A stretch of DNA of 64,000 bases from Roseateles subflavus. Lineage in GTDB: Bacteria; Pseudomonadota; Gammaproteobacteria; Burkholderiales; Burkholderiaceae_C. A model generated the notes under the pieces. The model searched no databases. It saw only the letters and a program-made list of their open reading frames with translations, and was not told the origin of the DNA. A program made the position numbers and the translations under genes. Below, piece after piece: positions 29,438 through 40,087 of the stretch; position 1 is the stretch's first letter; every line of letters begins with the position of its first letter. Location of the stretch: positions 434,001 to 498,000 of the forward strand of contig NZ_JASVDS010000003.1 of the NCBI RefSeq assembly GCF_030285365.1, written 5' to 3'.

Positions 29438-31228
29438 ATGATCCACTACCGCATCTCGACTGCCGCGCTGAACGCCCATCTCTTCGATGTCCAGCTGACC
29501 GTGCCGGCACCGGATGCCTGCCAGCGCTTCTCGCTGCCGGTCTGGATCCCGGGGAGCTACATGGTGCGGGAGTTCTCGCGCCATCTCGGGGCCATCACGG
29601 CCCGCCAGGGTCGGCGCGAGCTGCCCGTGCGGCAGCTCAGCAAGAACGAGTGGGAGGTCGAGGGCCTGGGCCGTGGCGCGCTGACGCTCAGCTACCAGGT
29701 CTATGCCTTCGACACCTCGGTGCGCTGCGCCTACCTCGACGCCCAGCGCGGCTTCTTCAATGCCGGCAGCCTGTGCCTGAAGGTGCATGGCCAGGAGGCC
29801 ATGCCGCATCAGATCCAGCTGACGGACCTGCCCCGGACCTGGCAGGTGGCCACCGCGATGCCACCGGCCGCCGGCACGGGGCCGCGGCACCGCTATGAGT
29901 CGGCAGACTACGACGAGCTGCTCGACCACCCCTTCGAGCTGGGGCTCTTCTGGCGCGGCGAGTTCCAGGCCCGCGGCGTGCCGCACGAGTTCGTGGTGGC
30001 CGGCGCGCTGCCCATCTTTGACGGCGAACGCCTGCTGCGCGATGCCCAGCGCATCTGCGAGGAGCAGATCGACTTCTGGCACCTGCAGGGGCGCCGCCGC
30101 GAGGCGCCGCCCTTCGGCCGCTACGTCTTCCTGCTCAACGCCACCGAGGACGGCTACGGCGGTCTGGAGCACCGCGCGAGCACGGCGCTCATCGCCACCC
30201 GCCGCGACCTGCCGCGCCTCGGCCAGACCGAGACGAGCGATGGCTACGTGCGCCTGCTCGGCCTGATCAGCCACGAGTACTTCCACACCTGGAACGTCAA
30301 GCGCCTGCGCCCGCGCGACTTCGCGAAGTTCGACTACGGCCAGGAGAACTACACCGAGCTGCTGTGGTTCTTCGAGGGCTTCACCTCCTACTACGACGAC
30401 CTGTTCCTGGTGCGCGCCGGGCTGATCGACGAAGCCCGCTATCTCAAGCTGCTGACCGGCAACGTCAACACCGTGCTGGCCGGGCCCGGCCGGCGCCGGC
30501 AGTCCGTCGCGCAGAGCAGCTTCGAGGCCTGGACCAAGTACTACCGCCAGGACGAGAACAGCCCCAACAGCATCGTCAGCTACTACGTGAAGGGCTCGCT
30601 GGTGGCGCTGTGCCTGGACCTGAGCCTGCGCGCCGCGGGCGCGGCCGGCGGCGGTCGCACCGAGCCCGCCAAGGGCGCCAGCCTGGATGCGCTGATGCGC
30701 CTGCTGTGGCGCGAGACGCCCGATCGCCTGCTGGACGAGGCGCAGGTGCTGGCCGCCGTCGAGCGTCTCGGGTCCCCAGCGCTGGCGGCCCAGCTGCGCG
30801 AGTGGGTCCACGGCTGCGATGACCTCCCGCTGGCACCGCTCCTCGAGAAGTTCGGCGTGCAATGGGCCGCCGACAAGCTCGGGCTCTCGCAGCGCCTGGG
30901 CCTGCGGGTGAGCGAAAGCGCCTCGACCGTCACGGTCAAGCAGGTGTTCAGCGGCGGCGCGGCCGAGGCGGCGGGCCTGCAGGCGGGTGACGAGCTCATC
31001 GCCTGCAATGGCTGGCGCCTGCGCAAGCTCGAGGAGGCGCTGCTGAGCCTCAGTCCCAAGACGCCGCAGCGGATGGAGCTGCTCGTCGGACGTGAGCAGC
31101 GCGTGCTGCCCCTGCCGCTGCACCTGCCCCTGGCACGCCCCGCCGGCGCGCCTGTGCAGCTCAGTCTCGCGGACAAGGCCTCGGCCCGGCTGCAGAGCCT
31201 GCGGCGGGCATGGCTGCAGGGCGGCTGA
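29438..31228 (+). CDS. M61-family metallopeptidase with PDZ domain
   Basis: A 596-residue protein of the M61 (glycyl aminopeptidase) family. The zinc motif is H279-EYFH283 in SHEYFHTWNVKRLRPRDF, with a downstream Glu in ELLWFFEGFTSYYDDL as the third ligand. The N-terminal domain carries VWIPGSYMVREFSRHL, also typical. A C-terminal PDZ region includes KQVFSGGAAEAAGLQAGDELIACNG. No signal peptide is seen, so it may act in the cytoplasm. Its last 19 nt overlap the next gene. Confidence 0.9.
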   Translation: MIHYRISTAALNAHLFDVQLTVPAPDACQRFSLPVWIPGSYMVREFSRHLGAITARQGRRELPVRQLSKNEWEVEGLGRGALTLSYQVYAFDTSVRCAYLDAQRGFFNAGSLCLKVHGQEAMPHQIQLTDLPRTWQVATAMPPAAGTGPRHRYESADYDELLDHPFELGLFWRGEFQARGVPHEFVVAGALPIFDGERLLRDAQRICEEQIDFWHLQGRRREAPPFGRYVFLLNATEDGYGGLEHRASTALIATRRDLPRLGQTETSDGYVRLLGLISHEYFHTWNVKRLRPRDFAKFDYGQENYTELLWFFEGFTSYYDDLFLVRAGLIDEARYLKLLTGNVNTVLAGPGRRRQSVAQSSFEAWTKYYRQDENSPNSIVSYYVKGSLVALCLDLSLRAAGAAGGGRTEPAKGASLDALMRLLWRETPDRLLDEAQVLAAVERLGSPALAAQLREWVHGCDDLPLAPLLEKFGVQWAADKLGLSQRLGLRVSESASTVTVKQVFSGGAAEAAGLQAGDELIACNGWRLRKLEEALLSLSPKTPQRMELLVGREQRVLPLPLHLPLARPAGAPVQLSLADKASARLQSLRRAWLQGG

Positions 31229-32337
31229 GCCGCCGCACGTCCGCTGCGCTGGCCGGCCTTGCGCTGGCCGTGCTGACGCTGCACGGCCTGGTGCTGGACG
31301 AGATGGCCGCGCAGCGGGCCGCCTGGCAGGAGGTGCGCCCGATGCCTCCCCGTCTCGCGGCCGCCTTCGTGCGCACGCTGAAGCCTTCAGCGCCGCCGCC
31401 GCCGCGACCGGCCGGTACCGTGGACACACCCGCCCATGCCCGCCCCCAGGGGCCAGGGCCCGACGCCGCACAGGGCGCAGCCCCGTCGGCATCGGCACCG
31501 GAGCCGGCGGCCTCGGCCGTGGCGGCCGCCCCGCCGGCCCCTGCCGCCTCGGTGGCACCCGTGACTCCCACTGCGGCTACCGAGCCGGCGGCCGCGGCCT
31601 CGCAGCCGCGGGTGGCCGCCGCATCGGCGGCATCGGCCGCTTCGGCCCCCGGAGACTTCCAGCCCGGCCCCGAATGGCCGGCCTCCACGCGCCTGGATTA
31701 CAAGCTGCGCGGCAACTACCGTGGCGCGGTGACGGGCCGGGCGCGCGTCGAGTGGCTGCGGGAGGGGCATCGCTACCAGGTGCACCTCGAGGTGGCCGTG
31801 GGGCCAGGTTTTGCCCCCCTGATCGCCAGGACGATGAGCAGCGAAGGCGTGCTCACGCCCCAGGGCATCCAGCCGGAGCGCTTCGACGAGGACACCCGCG
31901 TGCTCCTGGCCGCGCGGCGACGCCTGACGCTGCAGTTCCTGGGGCAGGAGCTGGTCTTTCCGAATGGCCGTCGCGAAGGGGCACCCGCCGGTGTGCAGGA
32001 CGCCGCCAGCCAGTTCGTGCAGCTGACCTGGCTCTTCCTGACCGGGCGCGAAACCCTGGCGGCTGGCCGGGAGGTCCGCCTGCCGCTGGCCTTACCGCGC
32101 AAGCTCTACGCCTGGCGCTATGTCATCGAGGGCGAGGAAACGCTGGACACGCCCATGGGCCCGCTCGCGGCCTGGCACCTGCGCCCGCTGGTGGAGAACA
32201 CCGGCAGCGACCTGCGCGCCGAGGTCTGGCTCGCGCCCTCCCTGCAGTACCTGCCCGTGCGCCTGATGATCCGCCAGGACGAGCAGACCTGGATCGACCT
32301 CATGCTGCAGTCGGCCCCGCTGCAGGCCGCCCCCTGA
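31210..32337 (+). CDS. DUF3108 domain protein with Ala/Pro-rich linker
   Basis: A 375-residue protein with an N-terminal membrane or signal segment (AALAGLALAVLTLHGLVL). A low-complexity Ala/Pro/Ser linker covers about residues 60-155, and a C-terminal DUF3108 domain begins near TRLDYKLRGNYRGAVTGRA. ERFDEDTRVLLAARR and MGPLAAWHLRPLVENTGSDLRAEVWLAP are recognisable family stretches. DUF3108 proteins are periplasmic beta-rich proteins of unknown role. It starts inside the M61 gene end. Confidence 0.8.
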   Translation: MAAGRLSRRTSAALAGLALAVLTLHGLVLDEMAAQRAAWQEVRPMPPRLAAAFVRTLKPSAPPPPRPAGTVDTPAHARPQGPGPDAAQGAAPSASAPEPAASAVAAAPPAPAASVAPVTPTAATEPAAAASQPRVAAASAASAASAPGDFQPGPEWPASTRLDYKLRGNYRGAVTGRARVEWLREGHRYQVHLEVAVGPGFAPLIARTMSSEGVLTPQGIQPERFDEDTRVLLAARRRLTLQFLGQELVFPNGRREGAPAGVQDAASQFVQLTWLFLTGRETLAAGREVRLPLALPRKLYAWRYVIEGEETLDTPMGPLAAWHLRPLVENTGSDLRAEVWLAPSLQYLPVRLMIRQDEQTWIDLMLQSAPLQAAP

Positions 32338-32360
32338 GCGGGGACGCGCGGCCGGCCTCG

Positions 32361-32366
32361 TATAGT
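32361..32366 (+). promoter_or_regulatory. -10 box of the enoyl-CoA hydratase gene
   Basis: TATAGT at 32361-32366, then AAGGAG near 32379-32384 as ribosome site, then ATG 32392. The -35 is not clear. Confidence 0.45.
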
Positions 32367-32391
32367 TGCGCAACTTCCAAGGAGTCACCCC

Positions 32392-33183
32392 ATGAGCCAG
32401 TACGAATGCATCCTGACCGAGGTGCGCGGCGACGGTCCCCGCAAGACCGGCCTGATCACCCTGAACCGCCCCAAGCAGCTCAACGCGCTCAACGACCAGC
32501 TGATGGACGAGCTGGGCCAGGCCCTGCTGGCCTTCGATGCGGATGACGGCATCGGCTGCATCGTGCTGACGGGCTCCGAGCGGGCCTTCGCCGCGGGCGC
32601 GGACATCCCCACGATGGCGCCGCACAACTTCATGAGCGCCTTCAAGAGCGGCCTCATCTCCAAGAACTGGGAGACGATCCTCCAGGTGCGCAAGCCCGTG
32701 ATCGGCGCCGTGGCCGGCTTCGCGCTCGGCGGGGGCTGCGAGCTGGCGATGATGTGCGATTTCATCATCGCGGCCGACACCGCCAAGTTCGGCCAGCCCG
32801 AGATCAAGCTGGGCATCATTCCCGGCGCCGGCGGCACGCAGCGCCTGCCCCGCGCCGTGGGCAAGAGCAAGGCCATGGACCTGCTGCTGACCGCCCGCAT
32901 GATGGACGCGGCCGAGGCTGAGCGCGGCGGCCTGGTCTCCCGCGTGGTGCCGGCCGACAAGCTGCTGGACGAGGCCCTGGCCGCCGCCCAGACCATCAAC
33001 GGCTTCAGCGCGCCCTCGACCCTGCTCATCAAGGAGCTGGTCAACCGCAGCTTCGAAGGCCCGCTGCTGGACAGCGTGGCCGTGGAGCGCCGCTATTTCC
33101 ACGCGCTCTTCGGGACCGAGGACCAGCGCGAGGGCATGGACGCCTTCCTGAACAAGCGCGCCCCGAACTTCCAGCATCGCTGA
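32392..33183 (+). CDS. enoyl-CoA hydratase
   Basis: Crotonase-fold enzyme that hydrates trans-2-enoyl-CoA in fatty-acid or phenylacetate-type catabolism. It has 263 residues. Oxyanion-hole segments are [13 protein letters not shown] and [16 protein letters not shown]; the second catalytic region is [19 protein letters not shown]. Both acidic residues expected for hydratase activity are present. AAGGAG precedes the ATG. No other beta-oxidation gene is adjacent, so substrate range is open. Confidence 0.93.
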   Translation: MSQYECILTEVRGDGPRKTGLITLNRPKQLNALNDQLMDELGQALLAFDADDGIGCIVLTGSERAFAAGADIPTMAPHNFMSAFKSGLISKNWETILQVRKPVIGAVAGFALGGGCELAMMCDFIIAADTAKFGQPEIKLGIIPGAGGTQRLPRAVGKSKAMDLLLTARMMDAAEAERGGLVSRVVPADKLLDEALAAAQTINGFSAPSTLLIKELVNRSFEGPLLDSVAVERRYFHALFGTEDQREGMDAFLNKRAPNFQHR

Positions 33184-33190
33184 CGCTACG

Positions 33191-33224
33191 CAAACAATCC
33201 GCTGTGCGAACGGTGGATTGTTTG
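33191..33224. repeat. perfect 10-bp inverted repeat
   Basis: CAAACAATCC (33191-33200) and GGATTGTTTG (33215-33224) flank a 14-nt spacer, unusually AT-rich for this genome. There is no T-run after it. It could be an operator for the DUF4148 gene or a terminator of the hydratase gene. A second hairpin, CCCTGGT/ACCAGGG, lies at 33252-33271, followed by a TACAGT box at 33281-33286. Confidence 0.6.
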
Positions 33225-33359
33225 TAAAAGTGGAATAGAGCCTTGCCGGCGCCCTGGTGTTTCTACCAGGGTGCGATCCCTACAGTCACGGTCATGGACA
33301 GACACCTTGCGGTCGCAAGGCGCCTCAAGCCCAGAACCCCACTGCCAAAGGATCGCCTC

Positions 33360-33797
33360 ATGAACACCCTGTCTCGCACCGTCGCCCTGGCCCTCGTCGC
33401 TGCCCTGGGCCTGCCCGCCCTGGCCCAGACCAGCGCATCGCCCACCCGCGCCGAAGTCATCGCCGAACTGCAGCGTGCCCGCGCCAGTGGCGAGCTGGCC
33501 CGCATGAACAGCGAAGACACCGTCCTGTTCGGCCAGCCCGTCGTCCCGCCGGCCCGCAGCACGCTGGCCACCAAGGACGCGGCCAAGCCGGCCGTCAATG
33601 CCGAGCCGGCCCAGCCTGCGACCCCGGCCGCCTCGGCCTCCCGCGATGCCGTGAAGGCCGAGCTGCTGCGTGCCCGCCAGGCCGGCGAGATGGACTTCGC
33701 CCAGGCCGAACTCGGCCCGCGCCTGAACGGCGGTGCCGCCAGCAAGCTGCCGGCCGACCCGGTGCTGGCCGGCCAGCCGGTGCAGGCCGCCAAGTAA
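33360..33797 (+). CDS. DUF4148 secreted protein
   Basis: A 145-residue exported protein with a signal peptide (ALVAALGLPALAQ, cleavage near residue 22). Two copies of the DUF4148 motif follow: SPTRAEVIAELQRARASGEL near residues 26-45 and SRDAVKAELLRARQAGEM near residues 98-115. DUF4148 proteins are small, often duplicated periplasmic proteins typical of Burkholderiales, of unknown function. I chose ATG 33360 because it starts the signal peptide; the frame stays open further upstream. Confidence 0.86.
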   Translation: MNTLSRTVALALVAALGLPALAQTSASPTRAEVIAELQRARASGELARMNSEDTVLFGQPVVPPARSTLATKDAAKPAVNAEPAQPATPAASASRDAVKAELLRARQAGEMDFAQAELGPRLNGGAASKLPADPVLAGQPVQAAK

Positions 33798-33844
33798 GGA
33801 CGCACGCCGAGACGCAGCCTCAGGGCAGGCGTCTCGCCGGCAAG

Positions 33845-33872
33845 AAAAAAAGCGGCCCGCGGGCCGCTTTTT
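33845..33872. terminator. bidirectional intrinsic terminator between the DUF4148 gene and lysS
   Basis: AAAAGCGGCCC and GGGCCGCTTTT form a near-perfect palindrome, with A-run and T-run on opposite sides, serving the two convergent genes. Confidence 0.9.
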
Positions 33873-33899
33873 GCATGGGGCTGCGGCCCCGTCCGGTGG

Positions 33900-35423
<1,524 letters not shown>

Positions 35424-35477
35424 GCTCAACTCATTGAATTTGCTGCGATTTTAGGCGCTTCCGGAAAGCCGCCCTCG

Positions 35478-35483
35478 TAGAAT
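35478..35483 (+). promoter_or_regulatory. -10 box of the glycan cluster
   Basis: TAGAAT lies 27 bp before ATG 35511 in the 87-bp lysS-wlbA gap. The -35 is not clear. It is the only promoter-like element seen ahead of the ten-gene cluster. Confidence 0.45.
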
Positions 35484-35510
35484 CGGACCCTTCGCCCTTG
35501 ACGGTCGTCC

Positions 35511-36581
35511 ATGAATCCCGAAATCCGCTCCCCTTTGCCTTCGCCAGATCGCAAGATCCGGTTCGCCCTGGTCGGCTGCGGCCGCATCTCGAAGAACCAC
35601 ATCGACGCCCTGGCGCGGCATGCGGACCGGGCCGAGATCGTGGCCGTCTGCGACACCCGCCCCGAGGCGCTGCAGGCCGCCACCGCCCTGACGGGGGCGC
35701 CCGGCTTTGCCTCGCTGGACGCGCTGCTGGCAGGTTCCGACCCCGACGTCGTCGTGCTGGCCACGCCCTCCGGGCTGCACCCGCAGCAGGCCATCCAGGT
35801 CGCGCGCGCCGGGCGCCACGTGCTGTCGGAAAAGCCGATGGCGACGAAGTTCGAGGAAGGCATGGCCATGGTGCGCGCCTGCCGCGACGCGGGCGTGAAG
35901 CTCTTCGTCGTCAAGCAGAACCGCCTCAACGCGACGGTGCAGCTCGTGAAGCGCGCCATCGAGCAGGGCCGCTTCGGGCGCATCTACCTGAGCACGGTCA
36001 ACGTCTTCTGGACGCGCCCGCAGAGCTACTACGACGCGGCCAAGTGGCGCGGCCGCTGGGACCTCGACGGCGGCGCCTTCATGAACCAGGCCAGCCATTA
36101 CGTGGACCTGCTGGACTGGCTCGTCGGCCCGGTGGACAACGTCCATGCCTACACGGCCACGCTGGCCCGCGACATCGAGGCCGAGGACACCGGCGTGATG
36201 AGCCTGCGCCTGCGCCACGGGGGCCTCGCCAGCATCAACGTCACCATGCTGACGTGGCCGCAGAACCTGGAAGGCTCCATCACCATCCTCGGCGAGAAGG
36301 GCACCGTGCGCATCGGCGGCACGGCGGTCAACAAGATCGAGCATTGGCAGTTCGCGGAACCGCACGAGGACGACGCGCAGGTCGCGGCCAGCTCCTACGA
36401 GACGGGCAGCGTCTACGGCTTCGGGCATCCGCTCTACTACGACAACGTCATCCGCACGCTGCGCGGCGAGGCGCATGCCGAGGTCGATGGCTACGAGGGA
36501 CTGCGCTCGCTGGAGATCCTCATCGCCGCCTACCGCAGCGCCCGCGACGGCCAGCGCGTCGGCCTGCCCCTCGTCTTCTGA
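35511..36581 (+). CDS. wlbA: UDP-N-acetylglucosaminuronate 3-dehydrogenase (WlbA/WbpB type)
   Basis: Gfo/Idh/MocA oxidoreductase of 356 residues that oxidises C3 of UDP-GlcNAcA, making the 3-keto sugar for the aminotransferase two genes down. The Rossmann motif is [12 protein letters not shown] at residues 19-30, the family EKP motif is at 107-109, and [22 protein letters not shown] carries the catalytic-region His. The order wlbA-wbpD-wbpE is the diagnostic context for the diacetamido-uronic acid pathway. The dehydrogenase making UDP-GlcNAcA (WbpA) and the epimerase WbpI are not in the window. Confidence 0.88.
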   Translation: MNPEIRSPLPSPDRKIRFALVGCGRISKNHIDALARHADRAEIVAVCDTRPEALQAATALTGAPGFASLDALLAGSDPDVVVLATPSGLHPQQAIQVARAGRHVLSEKPMATKFEEGMAMVRACRDAGVKLFVVKQNRLNATVQLVKRAIEQGRFGRIYLSTVNVFWTRPQSYYDAAKWRGRWDLDGGAFMNQASHYVDLLDWLVGPVDNVHAYTATLARDIEAEDTGVMSLRLRHGGLASINVTMLTWPQNLEGSITILGEKGTVRIGGTAVNKIEHWQFAEPHEDDAQVAASSYETGSVYGFGHPLYYDNVIRTLRGEAHAEVDGYEGLRSLEILIAAYRSARDGQRVGLPLVF

Positions 36582-36591
36582 CCCCGCCGCC

Positions 36592-37179
36592 ATGAGCTAC
36601 TGGAAACACGACAGCGCCATCGTCGACGACGGCGCGCAGCTCGGTGAGGGCACCAAGGTCTGGCACTTCGCGCACGTGAGCCCGGGGGCCCGCATTGGCG
36701 CGCGCTGCGCGCTGGGGCAGGGCGTCTACGTCGGCAACGACGTGCAGATCGGCGACGGGGTCCGCATCCAGAACAACGTTTCGGTCTATGACGCCGTGAC
36801 GCTGGAGGACGAGGTCTTCTGCGGCCCCAGCATGGTCTTCACCAACGTCTACAACCCCCGCGCCGCGGTGGCCCGCAAGAACGAGTACCGCCGCACGCTC
36901 GTGCGCCGCGGGGCCACGCTGGGCGCCAACTGCACGATCGTCTGCGGCGTGACCATCGGGGCGCATGCCTTCGTGGGCGCCGGGGCCGTCGTGCAGAAGG
37001 ACGTGCCTGATTTCGCCCTCGTGGTGGGCGTGCCGGCCCGGCGCATCGGCTGGATGAGCCGCTTCGGCGAGCGCCTGGCCTTCGGTGCCGACGGCCGTGC
37101 CACCTGCCCGCAGACGGGCGATGTCTACGAACTGCAGGACCAGCGCTGCGTGCTGGTCGAGGAAGGAAATCTCCCGTGA
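36592..37179 (+). CDS. wbpD: UDP-2-acetamido-3-amino-2,3-dideoxyglucuronate N-acetyltransferase (WbpD type)
   Basis: A 195-residue left-handed beta-helix acetyltransferase. The hexapeptide repeats run through [40 protein letters not shown] and [21 protein letters not shown]. The N-terminus [13 protein letters not shown] and the segment [20 protein letters not shown] are typical of WbpD/WlbB. It acetylates the 3-amino group made by WbpE. The start is ATG 36592, 10 bp after wlbA. Its end overlaps wbpE by 4 nt. Confidence 0.9.
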   Translation: MSYWKHDSAIVDDGAQLGEGTKVWHFAHVSPGARIGARCALGQGVYVGNDVQIGDGVRIQNNVSVYDAVTLEDEVFCGPSMVFTNVYNPRAAVARKNEYRRTLVRRGATLGANCTIVCGVTIGAHAFVGAGAVVQKDVPDFALVVGVPARRIGWMSRFGERLAFGADGRATCPQTGDVYELQDQRCVLVEEGNLP

Positions 37180-38294
37180 GCACTCCCGGCAACGCCTTGC
37201 CCTTCATCGACCTCAAGGCCCAGTACGCGGCTCTCAAGGACCGCATCCACGAGCGCATGCAGGCGGTGCTGGACCACGGCCAGTACATCATGGGCCCGGA
37301 GGTCAAGGAGCTCGAGACGCAGCTCGCGGCGCATGTGGGCGTGAAGCACTGCATCACCGTCGCCAGCGGCACCGAGGCGCTGCTCATCGCGCTGATGGCC
37401 CTCGACCTGCAGCCGGGCGACGAGGTCATCACCACGCCCTTCACCTTCGCGGCCACGGCCGAGGTCATCGTGCTGCTGGGCGGCGTGCCCGTGTTCGTGG
37501 ACATCGAGCCCGACAGCTGCAACCTCGACGCCCGGCTGATCGAGGCCGCCATCACGCCGCGCACCCGCGCCATCATGCCGGTGAGCCTGTACGGCCAGGT
37601 GGCGGACATGGACGAGATCCAGGCCATCGCCGCACGCCATGGCGGCCTCGCGGTGATCGAGGATGCGGCGCAGAGCTTCGGCGCCAGCTACCGCGGCAGG
37701 AAGTCCTGCGGCCTCTCGACCTGGGGTGCGACGAGCTTCTTCCCGAGCAAGCCGCTGGGCTGCTACGGCGACGGCGGCGCGCTCTTCACCGACGACGACG
37801 CCCTGGCGCAGGCCGCCCGCGAGATCCGCGTGCATGGCCAGAGCCAGCGCTACACGCACACCCGCCTCGGCGTGGGCGGCCGCATGGACACGCTGCAGTG
37901 CGCCGTCGTGCTGGCCAAGCTGGAGCGCTTTGACTGGGAGATCGCCCAACGCCTGGCGATCGGCGAGCGCTACCAGGCGCTGCTGGCCGGGCTGCCCGTG
38001 CAGCGCCTGGCCGTGCGCGAGGACCGCGACTGCGTCTGGGCGCAGTTCACGCTGCAGGTGGACGACCGCGAGGCCGTGATCGCCCGCCTCAACGCCGCCG
38101 GCGTGCCGACGGCCATCCACTACCCGAAGCCGCTGCACCTGCAGCCTGCCTATGCGCAGCGTTGCCGCGTGCCGGCGCCGCTGCCCCATGCCGAGGCGGC
38201 CGCGCGGCGCGTGCTGAGCCTGCCGATGAGCGCCGACCTGCAGCCGGCGCAGCAGGACCAGGTTGTCGCGGCCCTGCGAGCCGCGCTGGCCTGA
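37176..38294 (+). CDS. wbpE: UDP-2-acetamido-2-deoxy-3-oxo-glucuronate aminotransferase (WbpE type)
   Basis: PLP-dependent DegT/DnrJ/EryC1 aminotransferase of 372 residues that aminates the 3-keto sugar from WlbA using glutamate. Landmarks are [30 protein letters not shown] near the N-terminus, [19 protein letters not shown], and the Schiff-base Lys in [19 protein letters not shown]. The start is GTG 37176, overlapping the wbpD stop (GTGA), with an AGGAAGGA ribosome site ahead. Confidence 0.92.
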   Translation: MSTPGNALPFIDLKAQYAALKDRIHERMQAVLDHGQYIMGPEVKELETQLAAHVGVKHCITVASGTEALLIALMALDLQPGDEVITTPFTFAATAEVIVLLGGVPVFVDIEPDSCNLDARLIEAAITPRTRAIMPVSLYGQVADMDEIQAIAARHGGLAVIEDAAQSFGASYRGRKSCGLSTWGATSFFPSKPLGCYGDGGALFTDDDALAQAAREIRVHGQSQRYTHTRLGVGGRMDTLQCAVVLAKLERFDWEIAQRLAIGERYQALLAGLPVQRLAVREDRDCVWAQFTLQVDDREAVIARLNAAGVPTAIHYPKPLHLQPAYAQRCRVPAPLPHAEAAARRVLSLPMSADLQPAQQDQVVAALRAALA

Positions 38295-38303
38295 GCTGCC
38301 GCC

Positions 38304-38849
38304 ATGCTGCTGGGCTATCGCCTCGATGCCTTGCGAGCCCGCCTGCGGGCCGCCTGCCTGCGCCTGCTCGGTCTGGCCGTCGGCACCGGCGCGCAGGTCC
38401 ACCCGGGGGCGCGCCTGCGCCACGGGCCGGGCTGTGCGCTGGGGGACCGCAGCATCGTCTACCGCGACGTGCAGATCCTGGCCACGGCCGGCGGCCGCTT
38501 CCGCATCGGCCGCGACAGCCATCTGGCGCCGCTCGCCTATGTGCTCGTGGGCGCGCAGCAGCTGCACATCGGGGATGACGTCGCCATCGGGCCGGGCCTG
38601 ATGCTCTTCTGCGAGTCGAACGACGTGCAGGGCGAGGGCCTCTTCCGCCAGCAATACCGCCGGGCGGATGTGCGCATCGGCAGCAATGTATTCATCGGCG
38701 CGCGGGTCACCGTGCTGCCGGGCGCGGTGATCGAGGACCACGTGGCCGTGGCCGCGCATGCGGTCGTCACGGGGCGGCTGGCCTCGGGCTGGCTGTACGG
38801 CGGTGTGCCCGCACGGCCCCTGCGCCCGCTCGAGAGGGCCGGCGCATGA
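38304..38849 (+). CDS. hexapeptide-repeat acyltransferase
   Basis: A 181-residue left-handed beta-helix transferase of the maltose/galactoside O-acetyltransferase group. Repeats are visible in GARLRHGPGCALGDRSIV, IGDDVAIGPGLMLFCES and VRIGSNVFIGARVTVLPGAVI. It ends AAHAVVTGRLASGWLYGGVPARPLRPL, the normal C-terminal cap. It likely O- or N-acylates a sugar of the surface glycan; the acceptor is unknown. It lies 9 bp after wbpE and overlaps the next gene by 4 nt. Confidence 0.82.
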   Translation: MLLGYRLDALRARLRAACLRLLGLAVGTGAQVHPGARLRHGPGCALGDRSIVYRDVQILATAGGRFRIGRDSHLAPLAYVLVGAQQLHIGDDVAIGPGLMLFCESNDVQGEGLFRQQYRRADVRIGSNVFIGARVTVLPGAVIEDHVAVAAHAVVTGRLASGWLYGGVPARPLRPLERAGA

Positions 38850-40087
38850 AGGGCCACGTCACCGGCGCGTTGCGCTGGTGGGACTTCCTCGGCGCGACGG
38901 TCCGGGCACCGCTCGAAGGCGAGGCCGCGCTCGTGAAGTTCCGGGCCGCCTTCGCCGCCAGCCTGGGCCTGGACCCGTCGCGCGTGACCCTGTTCGGCAG
39001 CGGCCGTGCCGCGCTGCATGCCCTCGTGGCGGGGCTGGAGCTGCCGGCCGGCGCCGAGGTGCTGCTGCCGGGCTACACCTGCGTCGTCGTCCCCAATGTC
39101 TTTCTGCATCTCGGTCTGCCGGTCCGTTACGTGGACATCGCATCGGGCCGCTGGAACCCGGATGCCGAGGCCATCGCCGAGGCCATCACGCCGCGCACGG
39201 CGCTGGTGGTGCTGCCGCACAACTTCGGCCTGTGCCTGGACGGCATCGAGCGGCTGCGGGCGCGCTTCCCGGGCGTGGTGTTCGTCGAGGACGCCGCGCA
39301 CGCCTGGGGCAGCCGCGATGCCGCCGGGCGCATGGCCGGCACGCGCGCGCAGGCGGCCTTCTTCAGCTTCGAGTACTCCAAGCCGCTCACCACGGGCATC
39401 GGCGGCGCGCTGGTGCTGAACGACGTCCCGCTGCGTGCCCGCATGGCCACCCGCATGCCGGTGCTGCGCGCGCCGTCGCGGGGCCAGGTCTTGCGGCAAG
39501 TCCTGACCCTGGCCTGGCACCGGCTCGGCCAGGCGGCGCCCGGCGCCGTCGTGCGCGGCCTGACGGCCCTGCTGCGCCTGCCGGCACGCGCCCTGGGCGT
39601 GGTCGCCCGCACGCCGGACAGCGAGATCAGCGGCGAGGCCCGCCCCGACTACACCGTCGGCCTGCGACCCTGGTCCGCCGCGCTGGGCCTGGCGCAGGTG
39701 CAGCGCGCCGGGGCGGTGTGGGCCGCGCGCCAGCGACAGGCCCGGGCCTATGACGCCCTGCTGGCCGGCGCTCCCGGCTGGGTCCTGCCGGCCCATGGCG
39801 AGGGCGAGGTGCTGCTGCGCTACCCGGTGCGCATCGACGACCCCGCGCGGCGCGCCGCCGTGATGCGCGGCCTCGAGGCGCTGGACATCGTGCCCGGGGT
39901 CTGGTTCGACGACGTCGTCCATCCGGCCGGCAGCCTGCGCTACGGCTACGACGCCGGTGCCTGCCCGCAGGGCGAGGCCGCGGCACGCGCCGTGCTGAAT
40001 CTCCCGCTCGGTCTGCACGCCGATCTCTCCGAGCGCCAGCGCCAGGGCCTGCGCGCGCTGGCCTTCGCGCCGGGGCCGGCGGCATGA
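38846..40087 (+). CDS. DegT/DnrJ/EryC1-type aminotransferase-fold protein
   Basis: A 413-residue PLP-fold protein. VTLFGSGRAALHALVAGLELPAGAEVLLPGYTC opens the cofactor domain, FVEDAAHAWGSRD contains the PLP-binding Asp, and FFSFEYSKPLTTGIGGALVLND contains the likely Schiff-base Lys. It is more diverged from WbpE than the other DegT copies, with a longer C-terminal half. It may aminate a keto-sugar or be a dehydratase variant. It overlaps the preceding acyltransferase (ATGA) and the following flippase by 4 nt. Confidence 0.78.
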   Translation: MKGHVTGALRWWDFLGATVRAPLEGEAALVKFRAAFAASLGLDPSRVTLFGSGRAALHALVAGLELPAGAEVLLPGYTCVVVPNVFLHLGLPVRYVDIASGRWNPDAEAIAEAITPRTALVVLPHNFGLCLDGIERLRARFPGVVFVEDAAHAWGSRDAAGRMAGTRAQAAFFSFEYSKPLTTGIGGALVLNDVPLRARMATRMPVLRAPSRGQVLRQVLTLAWHRLGQAAPGAVVRGLTALLRLPARALGVVARTPDSEISGEARPDYTVGLRPWSAALGLAQVQRAGAVWAARQRQARAYDALLAGAPGWVLPAHGEGEVLLRYPVRIDDPARRAAVMRGLEALDIVPGVWFDDVVHPAGSLRYGYDAGACPQGEAAARAVLNLPLGLHADLSERQRQGLRALAFAPGPAA

